This document shows positions 35,360-44,556 of a stretch of 64,000 nucleotides of DNA, one piece after another. The first letter of the stretch is position 1. Every line of letters begins with the position of its first letter. The stretch is from the NCBI RefSeq assembly GCF_000340475.1, contig NZ_CM001792.1, positions 846,311 through 910,310 of the forward strand. The letters are read 5' to 3'. This stretch comes from Oceanobacillus kimchii X50 (lineage in GTDB: Bacteria; Bacillota; Bacilli; Bacillales; Amphibacillaceae). The notes beneath the pieces were generated by a model. The model was given only the letters and a program-made list of their open reading frames with translations, did no database searches and had not been told where the DNA came from. A program made the translations under genes and the position numbers.

Positions 35360-37276
35360 TTACATTGCTTTTAAAAGCAATTTTTTGAGAAGAGGAGTAA
35401 AATGTTCTGGTAGTTCTTCAACATGAGGGATCATGATTCGCTCTTTTCCGTAAATGTTTTTCATCGTGGTGTCGTTTTTCTCCTGGATTTCTCCATTGGC
35501 TAAAAACATACCGATTACATCGATATGATGCTTTCTTGCTTCTGTTACTGCTTGATGAGTATCAAGAATCCCATTTTGATCATACCCACTTGCGGCAGGT
35601 TCACCATCGGAAAATACGAGCAAGAATTTATTTTTTTCATTACGCTTCATTAATTGTTTTGTGATATAACGAATACTAAAACCATCACGATTATCTTCTT
35701 GTGGTTCAAGTTGCATAATTTTTGCACCATTATTTTCATATAAAGAATCTTTTAACTCATGAATATATTGTAAATAGTTAGGTTGATAATTCGCTTTTAC
35801 TTCATTGGCGTCTTCCCAGAAACCAATGATTTCGTGTGGTATTCGTAATTCTTTTAACACTTCATGGAAAAGAACAACTCCACGTTTGGTTTCTTCCATT
35901 TTATTTACCATTGATGCAGAACAATCAATAAGTAAAGTGAATACTGCATCAAACTCTTTTGATTCTTGTTCCTTCTTATAAAATACTCGAGGGGACTCAT
36001 CTACTATGATTGGTAATAATTTCTTAGATAGTCGACCAAATAAAAGCTCGGTTCTTGGGAAATTACGTTTGTGCTCTAATGTTAATTGAATGGTTTTTGC
36101 TAGTTTTCGTTTATAAGGGTCAATCTCCATTAAATATTGGTCATATTTTTCTTGGTGTTCTAGAGAAGGCGGGTCTGCTTTTTCAATAAGCATGACTGCA
36201 TCTTCATTTTCTTTTCCAAATTCAGAACCACTACTACCAGATTGTTGTTCCTCTTGTTTGGATAAGGTTTCTTTATCTGAATAATCCTGTTGTTTACTTT
36301 GAACGGAAGAACCTTGAACAGAAGCCATGGCTTGATCAGCATCCTCTGTTTCACGAGCTCCTCCACCCATCATATTGGTTTTCGTACCTTGTTCAAGTTC
36401 AAATTGCAGGAAATTTTGATTCCTATTCTCATTTTTGTTCTCACGATGCCATGTTGAAAAAGTCTCATCAAAGTATTCATTCTCATCATCTTCGTCTAGC
36501 CATTGTTCATCATCATTCACAACATCGTCTGTGCGTGTCAACTCATCAAACAAAGTGTTCTTTTCATAAACTTCGATATGCCCAATGGGAAATACAAAGT
36601 ATTCATGGATGCTATCTTTATAGTCCGCTGCTTGAATTAAACGAACAATAGACAAGCATAAATTGGTATTATCTAATGTTTTCTTTGCTTCAAACACACG
36701 ATAGAGATATGGTTTTAATTTTTCTAGCATATCTAATTGCGCCTGAGGAACTCTAGGAAATGAGGGGTCAGGTCCATCAGCATGTATAAGAAGATATATC
36801 ATACAAAAAAGCTCATCGGTAGCATAACTTCTCGTTATGTTCGATTGTAATTGAGTTTGAAAATAGCGTTGAAAGAATTGATGACGTTTTTCAAACCATT
36901 GTTTTGATCCTGGACGATTTTTTCGAATAATCTCTTCTAAGCGTATATCTTCTAATAGTGTTATTATTTGATTCGCAAATTTAGGTATCATTAACTCGGA
37001 TACATCTTCTTTAAAGGTTTGCATTGTTGGAATATGGGTTTCCATCATTGTTCCGACTGTACGAAGAAGTACATCTGATTTTGTTCCCGCTGTTTTTGTT
37101 TCTATATCTAATTTATCCCAAAAACGACTAGCAGTAATTTTATTGTCAGCAATATCGACAAATGAGCCATAGCTATTTTCAAATTGCAACTGAGCATTAC
37201 CAGACAGTACAGTAGTTAAATCTTGTAATTGCATAAATAAACGCGTATCTACTTTGGATTCATGAAATCGATACAT
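35360..37276 (-). CDS. yojO: von Willebrand factor A domain protein, NorD/CobT-like
   Basis: A 638-aa protein. A long N-terminal part (about 1-235) is followed by an acidic, low-complexity linker (about 240-360) and a C-terminal VWA domain (about 430-630) with the MIDAS signature LLIDCSASM. It pairs with the AAA+ ATPase encoded just upstream, as NorD with NorQ: such MoxR/VWA pairs act as chelatase-like or remodelling machines that insert metals or activate enzymes. In Bacillus the homologous pair is YojO/YojN. The client protein here is unknown. Confidence 0.87.
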   Translation of the reverse strand: MYRFHESKVDTRLFMQLQDLTTVLSGNAQLQFENSYGSFVDIADNKITASRFWDKLDIETKTAGTKSDVLLRTVGTMMETHIPTMQTFKEDVSELMIPKFANQIITLLEDIRLEEIIRKNRPGSKQWFEKRHQFFQRYFQTQLQSNITRSYATDELFCMIYLLIHADGPDPSFPRVPQAQLDMLEKLKPYLYRVFEAKKTLDNTNLCLSIVRLIQAADYKDSIHEYFVFPIGHIEVYEKNTLFDELTRTDDVVNDDEQWLDEDDENEYFDETFSTWHRENKNENRNQNFLQFELEQGTKTNMMGGGARETEDADQAMASVQGSSVQSKQQDYSDKETLSKQEEQQSGSSGSEFGKENEDAVMLIEKADPPSLEHQEKYDQYLMEIDPYKRKLAKTIQLTLEHKRNFPRTELLFGRLSKKLLPIIVDESPRVFYKKEQESKEFDAVFTLLIDCSASMVNKMEETKRGVVLFHEVLKELRIPHEIIGFWEDANEVKANYQPNYLQYIHELKDSLYENNGAKIMQLEPQEDNRDGFSIRYITKQLMKRNEKNKFLLVFSDGEPAASGYDQNGILDTHQAVTEARKHHIDVIGMFLANGEIQEKNDTTMKNIYGKERIMIPHVEELPEHFTPLLKKLLLKAM

Positions 37277-37288
37277 TTCATATTCTCC

Positions 37289-38164
37289 TTAATCAAATAG
37301 TGTATCCGCAAGATTTTGTACAAAGGCTTTTTCACGATCTTCATCTAGTTTATCTACTATTGCGCGAAGTATCGCGCGTTTTGGAGGAATGAAGGTAGTA
37401 AGATCACATGCATCTAACAAAGCTCTAATAGATGCGGCATCTTCTGATAGCTTACCTTGTTCCACAGCAGTTATTAAATCTTTTGATAAAGTAACAAACA
37501 GATTGATAAGAGTTTCATCTTCTAACTTTGTGCTATTAGATATTAGTTGTTTTAATTGACCTCCTTGAATGTAAGGAACATCGATAACAATAAAACGGTT
37601 TTTTAATGCTTCATTTAATGGAACAGTTCCTATATATCCTTCATTAATTGCTGCGATTACACCAAACTGTTCCTGTGCAGTGATTATTTCATTGGTAAAT
37701 GGGTTAGTAATCGTACGACGATAATCTAGGACACCATTAATTAATGGTAATGTTTCTGGTTTAGCCATATTTATTTCATCGATATATAAAAACGTACCGT
37801 GTTTCATCGAATTAGTTACAGGACCTGGTACAAAATCAATTGTTTGTTTGTCATTTTCATAACTTAATGTTTTAAATCCCATCAAGCTCTCAGCATCTAA
37901 ATCAACCGAACAATTAACACTAAACATCGGTTGTTGAAAAAGAGAAGAGAGTGTTTCAGCAAACTTAGTTTTCCCAGCTCCAGTTGGACCTTTTAAAAGT
38001 ATATTTTTCCCCATACTTAGAGCAGTAATCGCATCAATAATTAGTTCTTCATTAGGAGGCATATATCCACCATCTCTAATTAAATCTTGAAAATGTTCAT
38101 GTTTGTATTGATTATTTTTAACTAGTTGTTGTATTTGTTGTGGTAAAGAATCGGTGTTCATTTC
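37289..38164 (-). CDS. yojN: MoxR-type AAA+ ATPase, NorQ/CbbQ-like
   Basis: AAA+ ATPase of 291 aa. Walker A GPTGAGKTKF and Walker B FLYIDEINMAKPE are clear; AAINEGYIGTVPLNEALKNRF contains sensor 1 and the arginine finger. The ORF is open five codons further upstream, but GAAAGGAG ends seven bases before ATG 38164, so MNTDSLPQ is chosen. It is 12 bases from yojO and forms an operon with it; the ATPase would drive the VWA partner. Confidence 0.9.
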   Translation of the reverse strand, partial: EMNTDSLPQQIQQLVKNNQYKHEHFQDLIRDGGYMPPNEELIIDAITALSMGKNILLKGPTGAGKTKFAETLSSLFQQPMFSVNCSVDLDAESLMGFKTLSYENDKQTIDFVPGPVTNSMKHGTFLYIDEINMAKPETLPLINGVLDYRRTITNPFTNEIITAQEQFGVIAAINEGYIGTVPLNEALKNRFIVIDVPYIQGGQLKQLISNSTKLEDETLINLFVTLSKDLITAVEQGKLSEDAASIRALLDACDLTTFIPPKRAILRAIVDKLDEDREKAFVQNLADTLFD

Positions 38165-38332
38165 ATTACTCCTTTCCATGACATTGTATTACTAGTCTGG
38201 TAAAAAAACAAAGAATGCGCAGTTCGTTGCGATTTAATAGGAAGGTTGATAAGATAATTAATAGTTAGATTTTTCGAAAACTTACTTATAATGGAAGTCC
38301 TTTGTATGATGGATTTCTGGACGGGAGGAACT

Positions 38333-39286
38333 ATGACAAAGAGATCAATTGCAATTAATTTAAATTTAGATGAACAAAACTTACAAGCAATTCAGGAAGT
38401 CGTTCCAGATTGGGATATTTATACCGGGAAAGATATAGCAGAGGAAAATTTAAATAAGGCAGAGATACTGGTACATTGGCGTGAATCACAAGCAAATAAA
38501 TATGTAAATAGTAACAAATTGAAATGGGTTCAATCATGGAGTGCTGGAGTAGATTATCTTGATCTTGATCATTTACAAAAGAACGATATACATTTAACAA
38601 GTGCTAGTGGAGTTCATGCTTATCCGATTTCTGAAACGATATTTGCGTATATGTTAGGTTTTACACGTTTAATACATACGTATATTAGACAACAACAAGA
38701 GAAAAAGTGGTATCATGCAAATTTAAAAGCAGAAATTCATGAGAAAACGATTGGAATTGTAGGAGTAGGAGAAATTGGCAAGGAAACGGCTAAAATTGCT
38801 CAAGCATTTGGAATGAAAGTGCTAGGAGTACGTCATTCTGGAAGAGATGTTGACTATGTGGATGAAATGTATACTCCTTCAGATTTATCACTAGTTTTAG
38901 AGCGAAGTGATTTTGTAGTGGTCACGTTACCTTTAACAAAAGAAACACATCATATGTTTGGTAAAGAACAATTTGCAAAAATGAAAAATAGTGCATTCTT
39001 TGTCAATATCGGAAGAGGGTCGATAGTGGATGAAACTGCTTTAATTTCTGCTTTGCAACAAAAAGAAATAGGGGGAGCAGGACTTGATGTGTTTGAATCA
39101 GAACCGCTTCAATCGGATAGTCCATTATGGGAGATGGACAACGTAATTATCACACCGCATTCAGCTGGTGCGACAGAATACTACACGAATCGAGTGATAC
39201 AGGATATTTTTATTCCTAATTTGAAGAGCTATCTTGTTAAAGGAGCGCCTACTATCAATGTGTTTCAGCATAACCTAGGATATTAA
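38333..39286 (+). CDS. D-2-hydroxyacid dehydrogenase family protein
   Basis: NAD(P)-dependent 2-hydroxyacid dehydrogenase of 317 aa. The nucleotide-binding motif GIVGVGEIGKETAK is at about 135-148; catalytic Arg lies in NIGRGSIVDE, Glu in FESEPL and His in ITPHSAGA. The upstream in-frame ATG at 38291 lacks a ribosome site; GGGAGGAAC precedes ATG 38333. Similar to the Bacillus phosphoglycerate dehydrogenase-like paralogues of unknown substrate (for example glyoxylate or 2-keto acids). Confidence 0.87.
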   Translation: MTKRSIAINLNLDEQNLQAIQEVVPDWDIYTGKDIAEENLNKAEILVHWRESQANKYVNSNKLKWVQSWSAGVDYLDLDHLQKNDIHLTSASGVHAYPISETIFAYMLGFTRLIHTYIRQQQEKKWYHANLKAEIHEKTIGIVGVGEIGKETAKIAQAFGMKVLGVRHSGRDVDYVDEMYTPSDLSLVLERSDFVVVTLPLTKETHHMFGKEQFAKMKNSAFFVNIGRGSIVDETALISALQQKEIGGAGLDVFESEPLQSDSPLWEMDNVIITPHSAGATEYYTNRVIQDIFIPNLKSYLVKGAPTINVFQHNLGY

Positions 39287-39302
39287 ATTATAACCTTTTC
39301 AT

Positions 39303-39369
39303 AAGCACGGTCTAAAATCTATGGTAAAGACAATGTTGCACGATAGATTTCTGACTCGTGCTTTTTCGT
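39303..39369 (+). terminator. terminator after the hydroxyacid dehydrogenase gene
   Basis: AAGCACG...CGTGCTT outer arms (39303-39309, 39357-39363) and inner ATCTAT/ATAGAT arms form a long imperfect hairpin followed by TTTTT. Confidence 0.7.
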
Positions 39370-39479
39370 GTTGTATACAGCAACGCAATGTATTAATCCT
39401 ATTCTATATACTTGAATCAAATTAATATGTTTAGATTAAAGCAATAACTTGGCTTTGATTGTTATGAAAAACGGAAATT

Positions 39480-39631
39480 CCTGCTCAAAATAGCGAGCTG
39501 AAGTTCCACTTGAAAAGTGTTCTTCTTTTCAAGTTTGCTAAAAACCGGTGCCTGCTAAAAAGCGTCCGTCTGTAATGAAAAACAAAACAGCTAACATACG
39601 AATTTACTTAAAATATCTTATTATGAAATTA
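39480..39631 (-). repeat. dispersed intergenic repeat, copy R2 (inverted)
   Basis: Read on the minus strand it begins with ATTTCATAATAAGATATTTT, nearly identical to copy R1. It continues with a GTATGTTAGCTGTTTTG block, then GACGCTTTTTAGCAGGCACC and GGTTTTTAGC, which match copy R3 (GACGCTTTTTAACAGGCAGC, GGTTTTTAAC). The end carries a GAAAAGAAGAACACTTTTC hairpin. Confidence 0.65.
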
Positions 39632-39669
39632 ATTCATTATATAGATTGAAAAAAAGTGTTTTCATATAC

Positions 39670-39697
39670 ATCTAATTAGATTATAATCTAATTAGAT
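39670..39697. promoter_or_regulatory. double palindromic operator of the ArsR-DUF2087 regulator
   Basis: ATCTAATTAGAT occurs twice (39670-39681 and 39686-39697) separated by four bases, just before the ribosome site of the regulator. The same core CTAATTAGA occurs twice more before the MFS gene. Confidence 0.7.
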
Positions 39698-39711
39698 GAG
39701 GAGGTGTCATT

Positions 39712-40284
39712 ATGCAATTAGATCGTATCGTTAATTTTCATAAGACAATAGGAGATAAAACTAGAATTCGTATTATTACTTTATTAAAACAAGGTCCGCT
39801 TCACGGTCAAGCAATCGCAGGAAAATTAGGGTTAAAGCCACCAACAATTTCTCATCATTTAGCAAAATTAAAGGAAATTGATATTGTTTATCAACGACGT
39901 GATAAAAATACCATCTATTTCTATCTAAATGAAGACAAACTAGAAAGAACGGCTTTAGCAATCACTCGATTAGGAGGTAAAGAAATGCTTGGGAACTTTG
40001 ATGTTACCGATCAAGAGAAAGCAAATGTCATAAAAAACTTTGTAGATAGTAAAGGAAGGATAGAGGCTCTACCAGCACAGAGAAAGAAAAAGTTAATTAT
40101 TTTGGAGTATATGATACGAGGATTAAATCATGGAGAAACATATAAGGAAAAAGAGATTAACGAATATATCATGCAATATCACGAAGATTATGCAACAGTG
40201 AGGCGTGAACTCGTTATGAATCATTTTATGTTTCGACGAAATGGTATTTATGAACTTAATCCAATAGAAATGTGGCCTGTGTAA
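39712..40284 (+). CDS. ArsR-family regulator with C-terminal DUF2087
   Basis: A 190-aa protein. The ArsR-type winged helix (about 1-85: IGDKTRIRIITLLKQGPLHGQ, KPPTISHHLAKLKEIDIV) is fused to a DUF2087 domain (about 110-188: RIEALPAQRKKKLIILEYMI, YATVRRELVMNHFMFRRNGIYEL). No metal-binding cysteines are seen. RBS GAGGAGGTG. It is followed by an exporter with the same operator, so it probably represses itself and the exporter until an unknown ligand appears. Confidence 0.87.
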   Translation: MQLDRIVNFHKTIGDKTRIRIITLLKQGPLHGQAIAGKLGLKPPTISHHLAKLKEIDIVYQRRDKNTIYFYLNEDKLERTALAITRLGGKEMLGNFDVTDQEKANVIKNFVDSKGRIEALPAQRKKKLIILEYMIRGLNHGETYKEKEINEYIMQYHEDYATVRRELVMNHFMFRRNGIYELNPIEMWPV

Positions 40285-40305
40285 TCAGGTCTATTTTTAA
40301 ATTAA

Positions 40306-40330
40306 CTAATTAGATGAATGTCTAATTAGA
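40306..40330. promoter_or_regulatory. second operator upstream of the MFS exporter
   Basis: CTAATTAGAT (40306-40315) and TCTAATTAGA (40321-40330) repeat the operator found before the regulator gene. It lies 19 bases before the exporter start. Confidence 0.65.
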
Positions 40331-40348
40331 AGAGGAGAATAGTCTATT

Positions 40349-41572
40349 ATGATGATTCCAAAGATTCTGTATGAAGAATCCACCTATACAATGATATTTT
40401 GGAGTTCTATCTTAAATGGAATCGGTAGTCGCTTTGCACAAGTAGGGTCATTAGCTTTGCTTTACGAATTAACTGAATCAGGAATGGCACTAGGTATATT
40501 GTTATCCTTGCAAGTCCTCCCGACTATTGTTTTTGCTCCAATTAGCGGTTATTTAGCGGATCGATTTCATAAAGGAAATCTATTATTCTGGGCAGATTTA
40601 TTGCGAGTCCCCTTTGCGTTACTTCCAATAGTAGCTGTAAGTACGGGGCAACTTTGGTTATTATACTTTAGTGCATTAGTTATTTCTATTGGAAATGCTA
40701 TTTACAGGCCAGTACGTTTTGCGATTATACCTGAAATTGTCCAGAAAAAGAATTTGGTTTCCGTTAATGGTTTAGAACAGAATGCAATTGGAATCACACT
40801 CGTATTTGGTTCATTACTAGGTGGGCTAATGGGTTATTTTTTTGATGTCATTATCTTATTCTTCTTTCATTCTTTATTTCTTTTATGTGCTGCGTGTCTC
40901 TTATGGCGTCTCAAAAAGATTGGCTTTTATCAGAGGATAAAAGATGTTAAACCTCAAACTTCTTTTAGTGAAATGAGCAGACTAATACTTAACGTTGCAT
41001 TGTTACGTGTATTACTTATTGTATTCGCAGTGATGCCTCTCGCAAATGGTATTGATAATGTCGTTTTTAATTTGATCGCATTAGATGTATTTAGTCAAGG
41101 TAATATTGGAGTGGGACTAATTTATGGTGCGTTAGGTATTGGTTTTGTTTTGAGTTCGTTTATTACGAAATGGATTCGAGGAAAATACATTATTATCGCA
41201 GTTGTAATGATTTTCTTTGAAGGAATAGGACACCTTTTTCTAAGCCAATCTTACCTTTTTTACCAAGCTATTTTATTAGCAATAATGATTAGCTTTGTAG
41301 GGGGGATCAGCAATATTTGTTTCGATACAGTGTTAATGAAAATACTTCCGAAGTCCAAACGCGGTTTTTTATTTGGTACTTTTTCTATGATACAAAACAG
41401 TTCAATGGGAATTGCAATGATATTAGCAGGATTTTTAACGGAATGGCTTTCTCCACTGTCTAGTGCATTTTTGGTTGGAGTTAGTTATGTAATCTTTGCT
41501 CTTGTATTCATGATTGCATTTAAACAAATAAATATTCGTCATTCACTAATGAAATTAAAAAACATTACTTAA
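40349..41572 (+). CDS. MFS exporter
   Basis: A 407-aa membrane protein with 12 predicted helices. The loop 2-3 signature GYLADRFHKGNLL and the N-terminal RFAQVGSLALLYELTESG fit the EntS/MFS_3-type drug or siderophore exporters. ATG 40349 or the next ATG could serve; GAGGAG precedes both. Shared operator with the ArsR-DUF2087 gene suggests a substrate-inducible efflux unit; the substrate is unknown. Confidence 0.85.
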   Translation: MMIPKILYEESTYTMIFWSSILNGIGSRFAQVGSLALLYELTESGMALGILLSLQVLPTIVFAPISGYLADRFHKGNLLFWADLLRVPFALLPIVAVSTGQLWLLYFSALVISIGNAIYRPVRFAIIPEIVQKKNLVSVNGLEQNAIGITLVFGSLLGGLMGYFFDVIILFFFHSLFLLCAACLLWRLKKIGFYQRIKDVKPQTSFSEMSRLILNVALLRVLLIVFAVMPLANGIDNVVFNLIALDVFSQGNIGVGLIYGALGIGFVLSSFITKWIRGKYIIIAVVMIFFEGIGHLFLSQSYLFYQAILLAIMISFVGGISNICFDTVLMKILPKSKRGFLFGTFSMIQNSSMGIAMILAGFLTEWLSPLSSAFLVGVSYVIFALVFMIAFKQINIRHSLMKLKNIT

Positions 41573-41690
41573 AGAATCAATTTCATAATTAAATAAGTTT
41601 TTCCATTTACGATTTTCATCTCGTGTTATTCCTCTGGGAACTTATGACTCTCATTTATTGAATGTGCTTGGGAGTTATGAAATTGATTCT
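41573..41690. repeat. 118-bp element bounded by perfect 16-bp inverted repeats
   Basis: AGAATCAATTTCATAA (41573-41588) and TTATGAAATTGATTCT (41675-41690) are exact inverted copies. A second inner pair (ATAAGTT / AACTTAT) gives a long stem-loop. It sits immediately after the MFS stop codon and may end both convergent transcripts or be a miniature insertion element. Confidence 0.55.
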
Positions 41691-41756
41691 GATACTAATT
41701 TACTACAGGTAAGGAAATTTTAACTGCTAGCTTAGTTTACAATTTTAAGTTTACGA

Positions 41757-42662
41757 TTAATTATATTCCAATAAAGAGTGCTTATTCGATTGTTTCCAAT
41801 TATCTATACTCATTCCATGTAATATCCATGGTGAATCAATACTGAATGGATGATTAGATGGGAGATGATGTATATGCGCTTCTGGAATATCTAACCAAAT
41901 ATATACTTTCTGTTCAGGATGAGTAAAATTAAGATTAAGGTAGTCATCATATACCGTTTCCCACAATCCTGGTTGTGTAAAAACATCTGCAAATGGATAA
42001 ATAACTTGTAAAAATATATCCTTTTTTACATCTTTCTTCGTAACAAGAGGATAATCATGTTGACGACTTTCATATACGTTCCAATTATCGATATATGAAT
42101 TGGTAAATAATGTATTTGTCGCTGGAAATGGATAGTAACATTCAAAAGGAAATATACGCTCATCCTGGATATAAGTATCTTTAAGTAAGCTAACTTTATC
42201 ATTAAATTTCTCAATGGAGTGCCATTTCTTATTTCCGTTAATAAACAGATCAATTTCTCTTGTTATCGCAGGGTATAATGTCTCTTGCTCGGTTAAACCG
42301 ATATTCGTCAATACACGTCTTGCTGCAAGATTATTTTCTTGTGTATTCCCTCCAACCCAAGTTATATTTGGCAACTGGAAAGCAATGTCTCTAATGTATT
42401 TCATTATTTTTGTAGCGTAGTTTTTCCCTCGGTATCTGCGGTCGCTCCGCAGTCTGCCGAGCATTACATAACGATTGGCAAATATTGAGTAACCAGCAAT
42501 ACTTACCAGTTGTTCATCAACAAATAACCCGTATATACGATTTTGACCAGTGCTTAATCGTTCAAAAACTTGAATGACATAATCATCTATAATACCAGTA
42601 TCCATGGATAATAGTAATGGTAAGTCAGTTGTTGTCAGTACTTTAATATATTCTTTCATCAT
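41757..42662 (-). CDS. GNAT acetyltransferase (two-part, 301 aa)
   Basis: The N-terminal half (about 1-130) is a complete GNAT domain with the acetyl-CoA loop RSDRRYRGKNYATKIM (about 73-88). The C-terminal half (about 131-301) is of unknown fold, with many aromatic residues, and may set substrate specificity. GAGGAGGTGTC precedes ATGATG; either could start. No operon partner. Substrate unknown. Confidence 0.8.
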   Translation of the reverse strand: MMKEYIKVLTTTDLPLLLSMDTGIIDDYVIQVFERLSTGQNRIYGLFVDEQLVSIAGYSIFANRYVMLGRLRSDRRYRGKNYATKIMKYIRDIAFQLPNITWVGGNTQENNLAARRVLTNIGLTEQETLYPAITREIDLFINGNKKWHSIEKFNDKVSLLKDTYIQDERIFPFECYYPFPATNTLFTNSYIDNWNVYESRQHDYPLVTKKDVKKDIFLQVIYPFADVFTQPGLWETVYDDYLNLNFTHPEQKVYIWLDIPEAHIHHLPSNHPFSIDSPWILHGMSIDNWKQSNKHSLLEYN

Positions 42663-42899
42663 GACACCTCCTCTAGATAAGATTATTATAGCCGTTGGAA
42701 AACATATACGTCTATCAATAAAATTTCATCCTTTTTAGACAAATTAATATTTGAAATGACAACCTTTTCTACTAAGGTTGACTAGTACCTTCCAATTACT
42801 ATCAATATAAATGAAAGAAGATAGGAAAAAATATATGCTTGTTCCAATAAAATGATAGGAGTATAATGTAATAGATGCTTAAATAATAGGAGGGGTAGT

Positions 42900-43187
42900 G
42901 TGGCTACTATTAGTAAGGGTGAAAATAAATTTTATGTAGGTGAAGATATTCGTAATCCTCAAGCTGAAATAACATTTGTCGAATCTGGGGAGAATCGTTT
43001 AGTCATTGATCACACCTATGTAGCTACTGATCTTCGTGGCCAAGGTATTGCCCAACAATTACTAGACCATGTGGTGACTTACGCTAGAGAAAAGGGGAAA
43101 ACAGTTGTGCCTCTATGTCCATTTGCTAAAGGGCAGATTCAAAAACAAGCAAAGTATAATGATGTACTAAACGTACAACATATATAA
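42900..43187 (+). CDS. small GNAT-like acetyltransferase (YjdJ type)
   Basis: A 95-aa minimal acetyltransferase of the 'Gcn5-related, short' group. It shows the acetyl-CoA loop LRGQGIAQQLLDHVV (about 45-59) and the conserved CPFAKGQIQKQAKY end. Start is GTG, after AGGAGGGG. It is followed 24 bases later by an HTH protein gene. Such proteins lack a known substrate. Confidence 0.8.
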   Translation: MATISKGENKFYVGEDIRNPQAEITFVESGENRLVIDHTYVATDLRGQGIAQQLLDHVVTYAREKGKTVVPLCPFAKGQIQKQAKYNDVLNVQHI

Positions 43188-43211
43188 TATAATGGAGAAA
43201 GGTGCTTGGAC

Positions 43212-43442
43212 ATGTACATTACTATTCCTGAAGCAGCTGAATACTTATCAATGAGCGAATCAACAGTATCTGCACTTGTCCTGCAAGGGAAAATTAATGC
43301 AATACATGACGGCAAGCAATATTTAGTAAATAAGCAGCAGTTCACAACTCACTTTGAACAAGTGGAAAAATATAGAAAAATGATAGAAGAATATTTACAA
43401 GAGCCAATTCCTGAAGATCCAGATGTAAATGATGAAGATTAG
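43212..43442 (+). CDS. excisionase-type helix-turn-helix DNA-binding protein
   Basis: A 76-aa protein with a MerR/excisionase HTH (MYITIPEAAEYLSMSESTVS, then LVLQGKINAIHDGKQYLVNK) and an acidic tail (about 60-76). ATG 43212 follows GGAGAAAGGTG; the TTG at 43206 is two codons earlier. No integrase is near, so an ordinary regulatory role is as likely as one in a mobile element. Confidence 0.75.
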   Translation: MYITIPEAAEYLSMSESTVSALVLQGKINAIHDGKQYLVNKQQFTTHFEQVEKYRKMIEEYLQEPIPEDPDVNDED

Positions 43443-43522
43443 AAAAAGGTGAAAGGAATAAAGCTCTATTCTAGTTAGGGTGAGTTATCATCTTAACTTT
43501 TTTATATAAGGAGTTATGATAT

Positions 43523-44434
43523 ATGAAGAAAAGAAAACCTCCCCGATCGAAGAAGGAACCTGCTTCCCTCACGTATGAGGTAGAAGAACCAGAACAGCTT
43601 TTACCATTTTTATTAAAGGTAATGAATAACCGGAGCAGGAATTCCGTTAAGTCGATTTTGACGAGAGGGCAAGTGTCCGTAGATGACCATATCGAGACGA
43701 AACATAATTTCATGTTGAATAAGGGTAGTACTGTGCGAATCTTGAAAAACAAAGCAGCAATTCAACAGGATGTATTTGTAGGAATGTCGATTATGTATGA
43801 GGATGAAGATATTATTGTAATTGAGAAAGAGTCTGGGTTACTCTCGATTGCAACGGAAAAAGAACGAAAACATACGGCGTTACATCAATTAATGCACTAC
43901 GTGAAGCAACAACATCCAGCTAATCGTGTATTTGTTGTTCATCGACTTGATAAGGATACATCTGGGGTAATGATGTTTGCCAAAAATGAGGGAGTCAAAC
44001 GCAAGCTTCAGAATAATTGGAAAAATATTGTAAAAGAACGCACTTATGTTGCACTTGTAGAAGGTCAGGTAACTAAAGAGAAAGGGTATATCGTCTCTTG
44101 GCTCAAAGAAAGTAATACTCGAAAAATGTATTCTTCACGAGTAAAGAATGATGGTCAACGAGCTGCTACACGTTATCGAGTTCTCCAAACAAATGATCGT
44201 TATTCATTATTGGAGTTGCAATTAGAAACAGGAAGAAAGAATCAAATTCGTGTACATATGGAAGAGCTTGGACATCCAGTTGTTGGTGATAAACGTTATG
44301 GTTCCAAAGGTAGAAGTGTCATCGGTAGGTTGGGTCTTCATGCGAAGATACTTTCATTTTATCATCCGGTAACTAATAAATTAATGCTCTTCCGTTCTGA
44401 TGTCCCTAATGTTTTCTTTCAAAAATCAAAATAA
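43523..44434 (+). CDS. RluA-family pseudouridine synthase
   Basis: RNA pseudouridine synthase of 303 aa. An N-terminal S4-like RNA-binding domain (about 25-80, preceded by a basic KKRKPPRSKK tail) is followed by the catalytic domain with Asp143 in HRLDKDTSG, then EGQVTKEKGYI and LETGRKNQIRVHM. It resembles Bacillus YhcT and YlyB; the RNA target cannot be told. RBS AAGGAG. Terminator follows. Confidence 0.9.
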   Translation: MKKRKPPRSKKEPASLTYEVEEPEQLLPFLLKVMNNRSRNSVKSILTRGQVSVDDHIETKHNFMLNKGSTVRILKNKAAIQQDVFVGMSIMYEDEDIIVIEKESGLLSIATEKERKHTALHQLMHYVKQQHPANRVFVVHRLDKDTSGVMMFAKNEGVKRKLQNNWKNIVKERTYVALVEGQVTKEKGYIVSWLKESNTRKMYSSRVKNDGQRAATRYRVLQTNDRYSLLELQLETGRKNQIRVHMEELGHPVVGDKRYGSKGRSVIGRLGLHAKILSFYHPVTNKLMLFRSDVPNVFFQKSK

Positions 44435-44445
44435 AGCTGGCCAAA

Positions 44446-44492
44446 TCGAACTATAGCTAATTGTAATTGTTAGCTATAGCTCGGTTTTTTTA
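44446..44492 (+). terminator. terminator after the pseudouridine synthase gene
   Basis: CTATAGCTAA and TTAGCTATAG form a perfect core stem with a 9-base loop, extended by CG pairs and followed by seven T. Confidence 0.85.
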
Positions 44493-44556
44493 TTGCAGGA
44501 AATTATAAAATTAGATGCAGTGGATAACTAATCGTCTGAAGCTAGTGCCTTTGTTC

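Larger units (their letters stand above)
39287..39711. other. intergenic region with terminator, dispersed repeat R2 and operator
   Basis: No gene is seen. From left to right: terminator, a complete inverted copy of the dispersed repeat (39480-39631), and a double palindromic operator at 39670-39697. Confidence 0.65.

Noticed and set aside
43212..43442. integrated element marked by an excisionase
   Set aside because: No integrase, attachment repeats or mobile genes near; the HTH type is also common in ordinary regulators.
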